DNA of 24,455 nt from an uncultured Ruminococcus sp. (GTDB lineage: Bacteria; Bacillota; Clostridia; Oscillospirales; Ruminococcaceae): contig CALCRR010000118.1 of assembly GCA_937894495.1 (NCBI GenBank), positions 1 to 24,455 of the forward strand, read 5' to 3'. This document shows positions 7,796 to 15,629 of this stretch, piece after piece. The notes under the pieces were generated by a model. The model did not search any database. It saw only the letters and a list, made by a program, of their open reading frames with translations, and had not been told where the DNA came from. The position numbers were made by a program, and so were the translations under genes. Each line of letters begins with the position of its first letter. Position 1 is the stretch's first letter.

Positions 7796-8416
7796 TCAAA
7801 AATATTTTGTGTATTTTTCCTCTACCAGCTGTCTTATAGTTTCGTCTATGTGTTCCTCGCACAAAAACTTCGGCGGCTCGTTTATTATTTTGTCTTTGTA
7901 GTCATCGGCTACATAGTCTCTGTATTTTCTGACAAGCTCAGCCGTGCAGCCTGCAATTTCCATCGGCTCTGCCTGTTTTAAAAGGCTTATGCACTGCTTA
8001 TAGTCCTCGCTGCCTGTCACCACGCTGTTAAAGCGGTATAGCTCCTGCCACTTCTGCTTTGTCATGTCGTCATAGCCGTAGCCCAGCGTTCCCAGAAAGT
8101 CAAACAGCTTGGGCTGCACCGTCTCGTCCCAGGCGATATCCGCCCAGCAGTGGAAGAGATAGCCCCTTAAAAAGTCCCCACGGTGGGCATATTTTTCTTT
8201 ATTGTCTTTGTAAAAGTCTTTGAGCTTCTGCTTCCAGATATCGTAATCCCTGTCCCTTATGTGGGCGGTGTATCGCACCTGCTCGCTTGCCTGCTCAACC
8301 CCGTAGTTCACACAGTCGGGGGAGATCGAGCCCAGCAGGAAATCCGCCTTGTTCTTTACCCCCAGCCGGTCAGCCATAAGGTAAGCAAGTCTCAGGTGTA
8401 CGGGTGATGACGGCAT
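7796..8416 (-). CDS. Zinc-dependent phospholipase C-like protein
   Basis: The 206-residue protein matches the Zn_dep_PLPC (PF00882) pattern: an N-terminal HLRLAYLMAD, then FLLGSISPD, a central histidine and a GYLFHCWAD-type stretch. Likely metal ligands are His7, Asp34, His52, His89 and Asp93. No signal peptide is present, so it is probably cytoplasmic. Many members of this family in Clostridia have no proven lipase activity, so the substrate is unknown. The ATG at 8416 lies one base after the ricT stop, and its ribosome site GGAGGG is inside ricT, 8 nt away. It is therefore last in the gltX-ricT unit. No strong terminator follows; the next hairpins are the palindromes at 7721-7747 and 7651-7677. 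Confidence 0.78.
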   Translation of the reverse strand: MPSSPVHLRLAYLMADRLGVKNKADFLLGSISPDCVNYGVEQASEQVRYTAHIRDRDYDIWKQKLKDFYKDNKEKYAHRGDFLRGYLFHCWADIAWDETVQPKLFDFLGTLGYGYDDMTKQKWQELYRFNSVVTGSEDYKQCISLLKQAEPMEIAGCTAELVRKYRDYVADDYKDKIINEPPKFLCEEHIDETIRQLVEEKYTKYF

Positions 8417-8417
8417 A

Positions 8418-9281
8418 CTACTTTCCCTCCAGTCCTTTCAGAGCTTTGATCTCGTTTCGGTCCAGCCTGATGACTGCGTCCTTTATCACCTCAACGTCCT
8501 CTTTTTTAACAGTGACCACATTGTCGCTCTTATCTATCTTGACCCTCAGCTTGCCTGTGAGGAGATTTACCTCCTCCACCACTCCCCTGCCCTCGGCGGT
8601 CCTGACTATCGCGCCTGACTTGGGGGTGTGCTTCAAAAGGTCCTCATAGCTGTCCTGCTCGTATTTAAGGCAGCACATAAGCCTGCCGCAGCAGCCCGAT
8701 ATCTTGGTGGGGTTGAGTGACAGCCCCTGCTCCTTAGCCATTTTTATCGACACAGGCTGAAAGTCACCCAGAAAGCGTGAGCAGCAGAAGGGCTGACCGC
8801 ATATGCCCAGTCCTCCCAGCATTTTCGCCTCGTCCCTTACGCCTATCTGTCTCAGCTCGATCCTGGTCCTGAAAACCGACGCTAAGTCCTTTACCAGCTC
8901 TCTGAAATCCACCCTGTTCTCGGCGGTGAAATAGAAAAGCAGCTTGTTGTTATCAAAGGTACACTCAGCGTCCACAAGGTCCATTTTAAGCTTGTGGGCA
9001 GCTATCTTCTGCCTGCATATCTCAAAGGCTTCCTTTTCTCTCTGCTTGTTCTTTTCAATGGTTTTAAGGTCCTGCTCGGTCACTTTTCTGATAATGGGCT
9101 TTATGGGTGAGCTGAAAGAAGTCTCGTCTATCTCACGGTCGGTGAGCACCACCTCGCCGCACTCCACCCCTCTTGAGGTCTCGACAATGACCTTATCGCC
9201 CGTTTTCAGCTCATTCTGCTTAGGGTCGAAATAATATATTTTACCTACGCTTTTAAAGCGCACTCCGATTATCTTTAACAT
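8418..9281 (-). CDS. ricT: PSP1-domain regulatory iron-sulfur protein RicT (YaaT)
   Basis: RicT is a PSP1-domain protein. In Bacillus it joins RicA and RicF in the Y-complex, which carries Fe-S clusters and helps RNase Y mature operon mRNAs; it also affects sporulation and biofilm. Here the 287 residues have an N-terminal beta-rich part (VGVRFK-like start, GDKVIVETSRG at 28-38), a charged helical linker (about 65-100) and the PSP1 core. The cysteine set is intact: Cys161, 166 and 167 (GICGQPFCC) and Cys197, 198, 203 and 204 (GCCGRLMCC), consistent with cluster binding. The ATG at 9281 has AAAGGA 5 nt upstream. It follows gltX by 12 bp. ricA and ricF are not visible in the window. Confidence 0.9.
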   Translation of the reverse strand: MLKIIGVRFKSVGKIYYFDPKQNELKTGDKVIVETSRGVECGEVVLTDREIDETSFSSPIKPIIRKVTEQDLKTIEKNKQREKEAFEICRQKIAAHKLKMDLVDAECTFDNNKLLFYFTAENRVDFRELVKDLASVFRTRIELRQIGVRDEAKMLGGLGICGQPFCCSRFLGDFQPVSIKMAKEQGLSLNPTKISGCCGRLMCCLKYEQDSYEDLLKHTPKSGAIVRTAEGRGVVEEVNLLTGKLRVKIDKSDNVVTVKKEDVEVIKDAVIRLDRNEIKALKGLEGK

Positions 9282-9293
9282 GATTATCCTTTC

Positions 9294-10937
9294 TTAACAG
9301 AATTTTTCAAGTCTGCTGCGAACTATATCCTCACCCAGCACATGGCTCACCTCGTGGATATCGGGGGCGTTTGCCCTGCCTGTCAGGGCTATCCTCAGCA
9401 TATTGGTTATGTGTACTATGCTGCCCTTGTACTGGTCGGGGTTTTTCTTATAATCCTTGGGCTTAACGGCAAAGCCCAGCTCGTCGGTGATAGCTCTCAC
9501 CTTTTCAAACCATGCCGCCGAGTCGTCAGCGTGGTCGTATGAAGCCAGATATTTTGAGAAGAAAGCTTTCTGAGTTTCTTCATCTGCCTGCTCGTTCATA
9601 TCGTCCTTTATCACAAAGGTCTCGTCATAGTAAAAGCTCATGAAGTCGCAAGCCTGCTTCCAGCTCTCGATATCCTTACGGGGCTTTTTGCCGCTTTTGC
9701 CCACATTCAGGGCAGCCTTGGTCCTGTCCTCGTATTTATCCAGCAGCTCAAAAAATCTGCTGTTATAGGTGCCGCACCACTGCTTCCACTTATCATACAC
9801 CTTATCGGGAGCCATTCTGCCGATAACGTCCTTTGAGATATCTCTAAGCTTATCGGCGTCAACCAGCGCACCCGAGGTAGACATTTTTGCAAGGGAGAAC
9901 TCAAAATCGGTATGATCCGCATCGGCATTCTGTGCTCTCCACTCCTCATAATTTGAGTTTAAAAGGGTCAGCAGAAACTCCCAGACAACGTCCTTATCCA
10001 GCCCCTCCTGCTGGTAATATGTCAGCGCCAGCTCGGGGTCCTTTCTTTTTGAGAGCTTTCTCTTGCCGCCTGTTTCGGGGTCTATCTTCATAAGGGTGGC
10101 GGTGTGGCAGTAAACAGGCATCTGCCAGCCGAGGGTATTAAAAAGCTCAACGTGCATAGGCAGCGAAGATATCCATTCCTCCCCCCTGATAACGTGGGTG
10201 GAGTGCATAAGGTGGTCATCCACCACATGGGCAAAGTGGTAGGTAGGTATGCCGTCGCTTTTAAGCAGCACAAAGTCCAGGAAGTTCCTGGGCATTTCTA
10301 TCTTGCCCCTTACGGCGTCCGATACAGCAATGCGCTCATCGGTCATATCCGCCTTAAATCTCAGCACCCAGGGCATACCTGCGTCTATCTTAGCCTTTAT
10401 CTCCTCAATAGTCAGGCTGCGGTTGGCTTTTGCATACTCGCCGTAGATACCGGGGTCCTGCTTTTTAGACATCTGCTCCTCACGCACGGCGTTTATCTCC
10501 TCAGCGGTGAGAAAGCAGGGGTAAGCCTTGTCCTGCTCCACCAGCCACTTGGCAAAAACGTGGTAGATTTGGGCACGCTGTCTTTGTCTGTAGGGACCGT
10601 AGCTGCCGTTATCGCCGTCAGCGGTGGCGCCCTCGTCAAACTCCACGCCGAACTGACCCATAGCATTTATGACAGTTTCCACAGCGCCCTCGACCTCACG
10701 CTTATCATCGGTATCCTCTATCCTGAGGTAGAAAACTCCCCCCGACTGGTGGGCGAGCCTTTCGCCGATGACCGCATTATAGAGGTTGCCCAGGTGCACA
10801 AACCCCGTGGGGCTGGGACCTATACGTGTGACAAAAGCCCCCTCAGGCAGCTCTCTCTCGGGGAAGCATGCCTCCATATCCTCACGGCTGCACTCAACAT
10901 CGGGGAAAAGCAGCTGTGCCAATGCTTTATTATCCAT
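9294..10937 (-). CDS. gltX: Glutamate--tRNA ligase
   Basis: This enzyme charges tRNA-Glu with glutamate in the cytoplasm. The 547 residues start MDNKALAQLLFPD and show the class I signature PSPTGFVHLGN (41-51, the HIGH equivalent), RIEDTD at 72-77, a central catalytic region with HVVDDHLM and RGEEW, and the KMSKS equivalent KLSKR at 294-298. An N-terminal extension before the HIGH motif and the overall length match the longer clostridial GluRS form. I chose the ATG at 10937, with AAGGA 9 nt upstream and a consensus promoter about 70 nt upstream. The frame stays open to 11105, but that extension runs through the promoter and is not protein-like. It heads the gltX-ricT-phospholipase unit. Confidence 0.95.
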   Translation of the reverse strand: MDNKALAQLLFPDVECSREDMEACFPERELPEGAFVTRIGPSPTGFVHLGNLYNAVIGERLAHQSGGVFYLRIEDTDDKREVEGAVETVINAMGQFGVEFDEGATADGDNGSYGPYRQRQRAQIYHVFAKWLVEQDKAYPCFLTAEEINAVREEQMSKKQDPGIYGEYAKANRSLTIEEIKAKIDAGMPWVLRFKADMTDERIAVSDAVRGKIEMPRNFLDFVLLKSDGIPTYHFAHVVDDHLMHSTHVIRGEEWISSLPMHVELFNTLGWQMPVYCHTATLMKIDPETGGKRKLSKRKDPELALTYYQQEGLDKDVVWEFLLTLLNSNYEEWRAQNADADHTDFEFSLAKMSTSGALVDADKLRDISKDVIGRMAPDKVYDKWKQWCGTYNSRFFELLDKYEDRTKAALNVGKSGKKPRKDIESWKQACDFMSFYYDETFVIKDDMNEQADEETQKAFFSKYLASYDHADDSAAWFEKVRAITDELGFAVKPKDYKKNPDQYKGSIVHITNMLRIALTGRANAPDIHEVSHVLGEDIVRSRLEKFC

Positions 10938-11007
10938 TATTATCAATCCTTCATAATTATTATTGCGCCCCTGCGCCGCTTCATGCAGGCACACCAAGCC
11001 ATTATTG

Positions 11008-11036
11008 ATTATATCACACGGCGGTGGTTTTGTCAA
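11008..11036 (-). promoter_or_regulatory. Sigma-A promoter of gltX
   Basis: On the minus strand TTGACA (11036-11031), a 17-bp spacer and TATAAT (11013-11008) match consensus exactly. Transcription would begin near 11001, giving a ~65-nt leader before gltX. That is too short for a T-box riboswitch, and no T-box motif was seen. The -35 box lies one base after the T-run of the upstream terminator. Confidence 0.9.
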
Positions 11037-11037
11037 C

Positions 11038-11070
11038 AAAAAAAGCTGCGGAGCACGCCCCGCAGTTTTT
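11038..11070 (-). terminator. Terminator downstream of the M23/dockerin gene
   Basis: Read on minus, CTGCGG (11065-11060) pairs with CCGCAG (11051-11046) around GGCGTGCT, followed by C and seven Ts (11044-11038). It would end transcripts from the M23 gene. The hairpin element 11077-11242 now lies between it and that gene's stop codon. Confidence 0.82.
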
Positions 11071-11076
11071 AAGTCA

Positions 11077-11242
11077 TTAGGGTGTGTTGACACTAAGCCT
11101 AACACACGTCTTTTTGGATATTTTTGGCCCGTTCGTCGTTAAAAATCCTTGCAGGGCGACAGCCCAACTGCGGATTTTTGCCTAGAACGGAACAAAAATA
11201 TCTCAAAAAAACGCGTATCAGTTTAGTGTCAACACACCCTAA
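11077..11242. mobile_element. MITE-like element, 166 bp, perfect 20-bp terminal inverted repeats
   Basis: The ends 11077-11096 and 11223-11242 are perfect 20-bp inverted repeats (TTAGGGTGTG at the tip). The interior is also self-complementary in part: GATATTTTT faces AAAAATATC and AAAAATCC faces GGATTTTT. The whole element can fold as one long imperfect hairpin. There is no coding capacity. If the outermost TA pairs are target duplication, the element proper begins GGGTGTGTTGACAC, a form seen in IS5- and IS630-type inverted repeats; that parentage is inference. It begins 4 bp after the stop codon of the M23 gene. Confidence 0.8.
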
Positions 11243-11246
11243 AATA

Positions 11247-13352
11247 TCACAGCGACTTCTTTGTTTTGACCGCATTGATAATCATCAAGGCGTCTCTGGA
11301 GTCTATCTTGCCGTCGCCGTTCACATCGGCAGCGCCAAACTGCCTGTCGTCCTTAGGCTGAGCGGTCTTTTTAGCATAAGCCACAGCCAGCATAGCGTCC
11401 TTTGAATCCAGCTTGCCGTCGTTGTTGATGTCGCCTTTGAGGGTGGTAGTGAGTTTGATGATGCTGAATTTCTGAGAGCTGCTGTTGACATCTCTTTCGG
11501 TCACGGTAACATCGGAATTTACTGCTGCATTTGCAGCACTGACTGTAAGGTCACGTCCCCAATAATTGCACTCGATATTATAGCTTCCATCAGGACGCTT
11601 TATTACATACCAAATATTGTTTCCCGGATTTTGTTCATCATATTCCGGTGATGTTTTAACACTTCTTCCGACAGAATCATCGTAATAAGATGTATCGAGC
11701 AGCTTACCGCTTGAAGCATTGGATATGATATAACTGTTTTCAAGATATCTTCTCGGATTTTTGATAAAATGCCATTTTGCATTATTTTCATTAATATCCG
11801 ATTTGCTGCCAAGCTGTACATTGCTGTCGGCAGACTCAATGACAGGCAGACCGTTGGAGTCAAGAACTATATTGGCATAAAAATCGTCTCCCAGATCAAC
11901 ATAATCTCCGACACAGAATTCATATATATATGCTTTGCTTCTCTTATCTGTATCAACAACAGGGTCTGCTTCTATCTGAACAGTACAAATTCCGTCACAA
12001 GGCAAATACAGATCATAATGATTATAGTCCGGATTATTGACAGACTCACTTATCTCATAAATTCTATACGGCTGCTCTACCTTGCTCGTCCATAATATAA
12101 AAATTCTATAGCTGTAAAAATCCGAGTCCGAGGGGGATTTTTCCCATGTGATATGTGCAACTTCGCCTACAGAGTAATATTTTTTATCGGTAGTTATGAC
12201 AGGAACGGTCATTTCTTTCAGATCTGACTTATCCACAACATTTATCGTAGTTGTTGCACACCTCTGATTTGTTTCCTTATCGGTATAGGGAACAGCAAAA
12301 ACAGTTATTTTGTAGGTTCCCTTTGTCGGCAGCGTCAACTCATAATAATTCTTGTTGACATTACCTGTAGACCCTGCATCTCCTCCGTACACCTCCGTTG
12401 AGGTATCTGTGTTTCTCACTATGAGCCAATACTGGTAAAAGTCTGAACTTGCAGAGGTCTTCTCCCAGGATATAGTTGCCTTTTCTCCTGCCGCATACAT
12501 CGTTTTATCGGTATGTATCACAGGCACGGTCATCGGGTCTGCATATTTTACGGTTATCGTCTTTCTGTCGCTTAGACTTCCCTCGCCGCTCTGCGAGCCC
12601 ATGGGCGTTGCAAAGGCAGTCAGGGTATATGTACCCACCTGTGTTACCTTAAAGCTGTAGGAGGTATTTTTACCCATATTCAGGTTGTAGACCGCCTTGC
12701 CGTCGGGTCCGTCAACATTCAGCCAGTAATGAGACAGATTTGAATTTGATGACGACGCTGCCCATGATACATTCACCGTCTCACCCACAACATAGGCAGA
12801 TTTGTTGGTGGTTATCGTGGGGGTGGTGAGGGGGTCATTAGCACCTGCTTTGTAAATGTAGTTTATCGTACCGGGATTAACATCTATTCTTCCGCCTTCA
12901 CCGTACATAGATGTTGCAACAGCAAAATGCAGATGTACTCCCGTTGCTTTGCCTGTTGCTCCCATACCGCCCAGCTGCTGCCCCTGACTTACGTGCTGGT
13001 TTACAGAAACACTGGTAAAGTTCAAATGTGCATAGTGCGAATATTTTCCGTCATCATCATGTCTGAGGACAACGCCTTTTCCGTAATCATACCATTTGCC
13101 TTCAACATCACCATTTATAACAGCAACAACTGTTCCTGATTTTGTAGCCAGCACCGGTGCGTTAAGGCTTCCTGTAATGTCCAGTCCGTCATGGCTGCCG
13201 CTGTAGCCTCGGGACATACTGGTAGAGCTTGGCACAGGCCACAGATAGCTTTCCGCTGCACTCACTCTCCCCTGCGGCAGCATTGTCAGCAGGGTACACA
13301 TCATAAGCAGGGCTGTTGCCATGCTGACCAAACGTTTTCTCATACCGCTCAT
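11247..13352 (-). CDS. Secreted M23 family peptidase with Ig/Fn3-like repeats and C-terminal type I dockerin
   Basis: M23 (LytM-type) enzymes are zinc endopeptidases that cut peptidoglycan cross-links. A signal peptide (about 1-32, ending RVSA) leads into the peptidase domain with HDGLD (His54, Asp58), SHYAH (His106, His109) and HLH (140-142). The key HxxxD and HxH ligands are intact. Three tandem beta-sandwich repeats follow (about 176-268, 274-373 and 381-481), each opening with a VPVI-TDK-Y--GE-like pattern and a W near position 25. A region with ricin-lectin-like features comes next (about 512-634). The dockerin (about 638-701) has two calcium loops, DINNDGKLD and DVNGDGKID. I chose the ATG at 13352 (701 residues), with AAGGAG 7 nt upstream; the frame extends 12 codons further. 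The dockerin predicts docking to a cohesin scaffold outside the cell. Confidence 0.9.
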   Translation of the reverse strand: MSGMRKRLVSMATALLMMCTLLTMLPQGRVSAAESYLWPVPSSTSMSRGYSGSHDGLDITGSLNAPVLATKSGTVVAVINGDVEGKWYDYGKGVVLRHDDDGKYSHYAHLNFTSVSVNQHVSQGQQLGGMGATGKATGVHLHFAVATSMYGEGGRIDVNPGTINYIYKAGANDPLTTPTITTNKSAYVVGETVNVSWAASSSNSNLSHYWLNVDGPDGKAVYNLNMGKNTSYSFKVTQVGTYTLTAFATPMGSQSGEGSLSDRKTITVKYADPMTVPVIHTDKTMYAAGEKATISWEKTSASSDFYQYWLIVRNTDTSTEVYGGDAGSTGNVNKNYYELTLPTKGTYKITVFAVPYTDKETNQRCATTTINVVDKSDLKEMTVPVITTDKKYYSVGEVAHITWEKSPSDSDFYSYRIFILWTSKVEQPYRIYEISESVNNPDYNHYDLYLPCDGICTVQIEADPVVDTDKRSKAYIYEFCVGDYVDLGDDFYANIVLDSNGLPVIESADSNVQLGSKSDINENNAKWHFIKNPRRYLENSYIISNASSGKLLDTSYYDDSVGRSVKTSPEYDEQNPGNNIWYVIKRPDGSYNIECNYWGRDLTVSAANAAVNSDVTVTERDVNSSSQKFSIIKLTTTLKGDINNDGKLDSKDAMLAVAYAKKTAQPKDDRQFGAADVNGDGKIDSRDALMIINAVKTKKSL

Positions 13353-13383
13353 ATAAAAGCTCCTTTTCTTTATATTTAAACTG

Positions 13384-13389
13384 ATCATA
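13384..13389 (-). promoter_or_regulatory. Possible extended -10 promoter of the M23 gene
   Basis: On minus TGG-TATGAT (box at 13389-13384) fits an extended -10 element about 30 nt upstream of the M23 ATG. No good -35 hexamer is found at 16-18 bp, so this is weak. Confidence 0.35.
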
Positions 13390-13510
13390 CCACATTATTT
13401 TTTACATTTTATGAACGCACTGTTAAGCAAATGTGTTTTTACACCCCATATAAAACAGGCACAAAGTTTTTGTGAAAACCGCCTGCCCCATTGTGCATAA
13501 TGCTGATACC

Positions 13511-13628
13511 CCCCCTGACTAAATTGTGAATAACGCAGAAATTTTGCAAATCGCCTTTTTCGAGTTGAAAAGAGCGGCACAAAATGTTATAATTATTCTT
13601 GTTGAAAAGACTAAAATTTGTCAGGGGG
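13511..13628. repeat. Inverted and direct repeats around the divergent promoter region
   Basis: CCCCCTGAC (13511-13519) and GTCAGGGGG (13620-13628) form a perfect 9-bp inverted pair 100 bp apart, each next to an AAATT-type tract. Inside lie two exact direct copies of GTTGAAAAGA (13564-13573 and 13601-13610). The first direct copy covers the -35 box of the plus-strand promoter. The second inverted copy overlaps the ribosome site. The layout suggests regulator-binding sites shared by the two divergent envelope genes. Confidence 0.55.
13565..13593 (+). promoter_or_regulatory. Sigma-A promoter of the serine hydrolase gene
   Basis: TTGAAA (13565-13570), a 17-bp spacer and TATAAT (13588-13593) form a near-consensus promoter. 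Transcription would start about 13600, which supports the TTG start at 13637 over any upstream start. Confidence 0.85.
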
Positions 13629-13636
13629 TAATATTT

Positions 13637-15541
13637 TTGATAAAAAGAAAGATCATCGCTGCGGCATTTACTCTGTGTCTTGCCTGCCTGTGCTCTGCCC
13701 AGACCTTCGCCCAGACCGATAACAGTGCCGACAGCCCGGGATATCTGCCGTCTTATACCGAGAATACCCTGTATTCAGACGGCGCTGAGGAGGCTGCCGC
13801 TCTGCTGGACGCACAGCAGCCGCAGGTGACGGCGCTTGAAAGTGAGGATACTCAGGTGAGCGCTGCTTCGGGGCTTAAAGCTCCTGCCACCTTTTTAAAC
13901 TACAACTCTTCCTATGAGGGCATAGCTCTCAAATGGTCAAAGGTCAGCGGCATTACAGGCTACCAGCTGCAGGTGTGGAACATCAAGGGCGCAAAGTGGG
14001 ATAAGCTGGTGAACCTGGGGGCTTCAAAAACTGCCTATGTACACAGGGGGCTGCCCAGCGGCACTACCATGAAATACCGCATACGCACCTACAAGACCGC
14101 AGGGGGCAAGACCACCTACAGCGGCTGGAAGACCGCCCTTGCTTCCACCGACCCCTATAAGGTGACCAGCTATAAGGAGTATAACGCCACCACCAGCGGC
14201 TACACCTTTAAGTGGAACAAGGTGGCAGGTGCTGATAAGTACATAGTTTACAAGTATGACCCTGCCAAGAAAAAATACAACAGAGTTTCCATACAGGCAG
14301 GCACCACCTATACCGTCAAGGGTCAGGCGGCAGGCTCACACCAGTGCTTTGCTATAAGACCTGTTAAAATGAGGGACTGGGCGACCTTTAACTACTACGG
14401 CAAATGCACCGTTTTCAGACCCTCGGTGCTGTGCGAGAGAGTTTCAAACGTCAAGACCTCGGTCAAGCTCAACAAAGCAACTATTTCGTGGAGCAAGGTG
14501 AAGAACGCCAACGGCTACCAGATATACTACAACAACGCCGACGGCTCGGGACTGACCCTCGTTCAGGAGGTCGCCCCCAGCGTCAACAAGATAACCACCA
14601 ACAAGATACCTGCAGGCAAAAGGTATTATGTAAAGGTAAGGGCGGTATCAAAGACCGCCGATGTGAGAGCCTACGGTCAGTGCTCAAAATGGGTGGGCAC
14701 AAGGACCTTTGCCAACAAGAGCTACAACAGCATTATAAACGGCTATGAGAACAGCGGCAGCATAAAGCTGGTGAACGGTCAGGGCTACACCATACCCGAC
14801 TACCTGAGAAATAACCTGAGCTATCAGCTCAACTGTCTCGGCGGCACCACAAGCTTTATACTCCTTGACCTGGACAGCGGCGCAATGATAGGCAGCAACG
14901 CCAAGACCTATCTTGAAACAGCCAGCACCGTAAAAATGCCCTATATGCTCTACTGCCTGCATGAGATGGACGACGGCTCGCCCGGTATGGATAAGCTGCT
15001 GACCTACAAGAGCTCCGATTACTCCTCAGGTTCAAGCTACATACACAACTTCAACTTCGGCTCACAGTTCACCATCAAGCAGTGTATGCAGTATATCTTC
15101 GATTACAGCGATAACTGCGGCTACTATATGCTCCAGGACGAGTTCGGGCTGGACGGCTACAACAAGTACATAGCGTCACTGGGCTGCCGCACCACAGTAA
15201 ACTGGGTAACACGCTGGGGCTGGGTATCGGCTGCCGACTCCGCAAAAGAGTGGATACAGATGTATGACTACATCTACAACGGCAGATACGCTTCATTCGT
15301 GAGACACGGCTTTGCCACCTCCACATCAAGCAACTTCCGCATAGGTCTCAACGGCAAATACACCGTTTACTCCAAGTGCGGCTGGACGGACACCTACCAC
15401 CACGACACCGCAGTGGTAGAAGCCGAGCACCCCTACGTACTGGTATGCCTTACCAACCGTGTGAGCGCTTACCGCCTGCAGCAGGTAGCCAAGGCTGCCG
15501 ATGCTATCCATCAGGATATGTGGAAAACATACAACAAATAA
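13637..15541 (+). CDS. Secreted class A beta-lactamase-fold serine hydrolase with Fn3-like repeats
   Basis: A signal peptide (1-25, MIKRKIIAAAFTLCLACL..., likely cut after TFA) is followed by a variable acidic stretch and three Fn3-like repeats (about 80-171, 173-263 and 267-358; motifs such as ALKWSKV, TFKWNKV and TISWSKV). The C-terminal ~220 residues carry the penicillin-binding signature: STVK with the nucleophile at Ser430 and Lys433, SDN at 491-493, and KCG at 580-582 in the KTG position. It probably acts on cell-wall peptides or as a carboxypeptidase-like enzyme outside the cell; a resistance role is not implied. The start is TTG at 13637, with AGGGGG 8 nt upstream and a promoter at 13565-13593. 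The frame is open upstream to 13526, before the promoter, so that extension is rejected. It is monocistronic and divergent from the M23/dockerin gene. Confidence 0.88.
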   Translation: MIKRKIIAAAFTLCLACLCSAQTFAQTDNSADSPGYLPSYTENTLYSDGAEEAAALLDAQQPQVTALESEDTQVSAASGLKAPATFLNYNSSYEGIALKWSKVSGITGYQLQVWNIKGAKWDKLVNLGASKTAYVHRGLPSGTTMKYRIRTYKTAGGKTTYSGWKTALASTDPYKVTSYKEYNATTSGYTFKWNKVAGADKYIVYKYDPAKKKYNRVSIQAGTTYTVKGQAAGSHQCFAIRPVKMRDWATFNYYGKCTVFRPSVLCERVSNVKTSVKLNKATISWSKVKNANGYQIYYNNADGSGLTLVQEVAPSVNKITTNKIPAGKRYYVKVRAVSKTADVRAYGQCSKWVGTRTFANKSYNSIINGYENSGSIKLVNGQGYTIPDYLRNNLSYQLNCLGGTTSFILLDLDSGAMIGSNAKTYLETASTVKMPYMLYCLHEMDDGSPGMDKLLTYKSSDYSSGSSYIHNFNFGSQFTIKQCMQYIFDYSDNCGYYMLQDEFGLDGYNKYIASLGCRTTVNWVTRWGWVSAADSAKEWIQMYDYIYNGRYASFVRHGFATSTSSNFRIGLNGKYTVYSKCGWTDTYHHDTAVVEAEHPYVLVCLTNRVSAYRLQQVAKAADAIHQDMWKTYNK

Positions 15542-15552
15542 TAAGTGAGAAC

Positions 15553-15594
15553 AAAGACACCTATGCCATGTAACTGACATAGGTGTCTTTTTTT
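15553..15594. terminator. Terminator after the serine hydrolase gene, probably bidirectional
   Basis: AAAGACACCTATG (15553-15565) pairs perfectly with CATAGGTGTCTTT (15578-15590), followed by a run of seven Ts on plus. On minus it is followed by TTTGTTCT. It can serve the ABC transporter unit converging from the other side (ends 15630). Confidence 0.9.
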
Positions 15595-15629
15595 ATAGTG
15601 AAACTATTCGTTATCCACTATCCGCTTAT

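Noticed and set aside
10938..11007. T-box riboswitch in the gltX leader
   Set aside because: The leader is only about 65 nt and lacks the T-box sequence and terminator pair.
10104..11072. 322-codon plus-strand frame
   Set aside because: It is wholly antisense to gltX, runs through the gltX promoter, and lacks a ribosome site and family motifs.
10938..11105. 56-codon N-terminal extension of gltX
   Set aside because: It would cross the consensus promoter and terminator; the ATG at 10937 has a good ribosome site and starts the recognisable GluRS N-terminus.
13526..13636. 37-codon N-terminal extension of the serine hydrolase
   Set aside because: It begins before the TTGAAA-N17-TATAAT promoter, and the signal peptide starts at the TTG at 13637.
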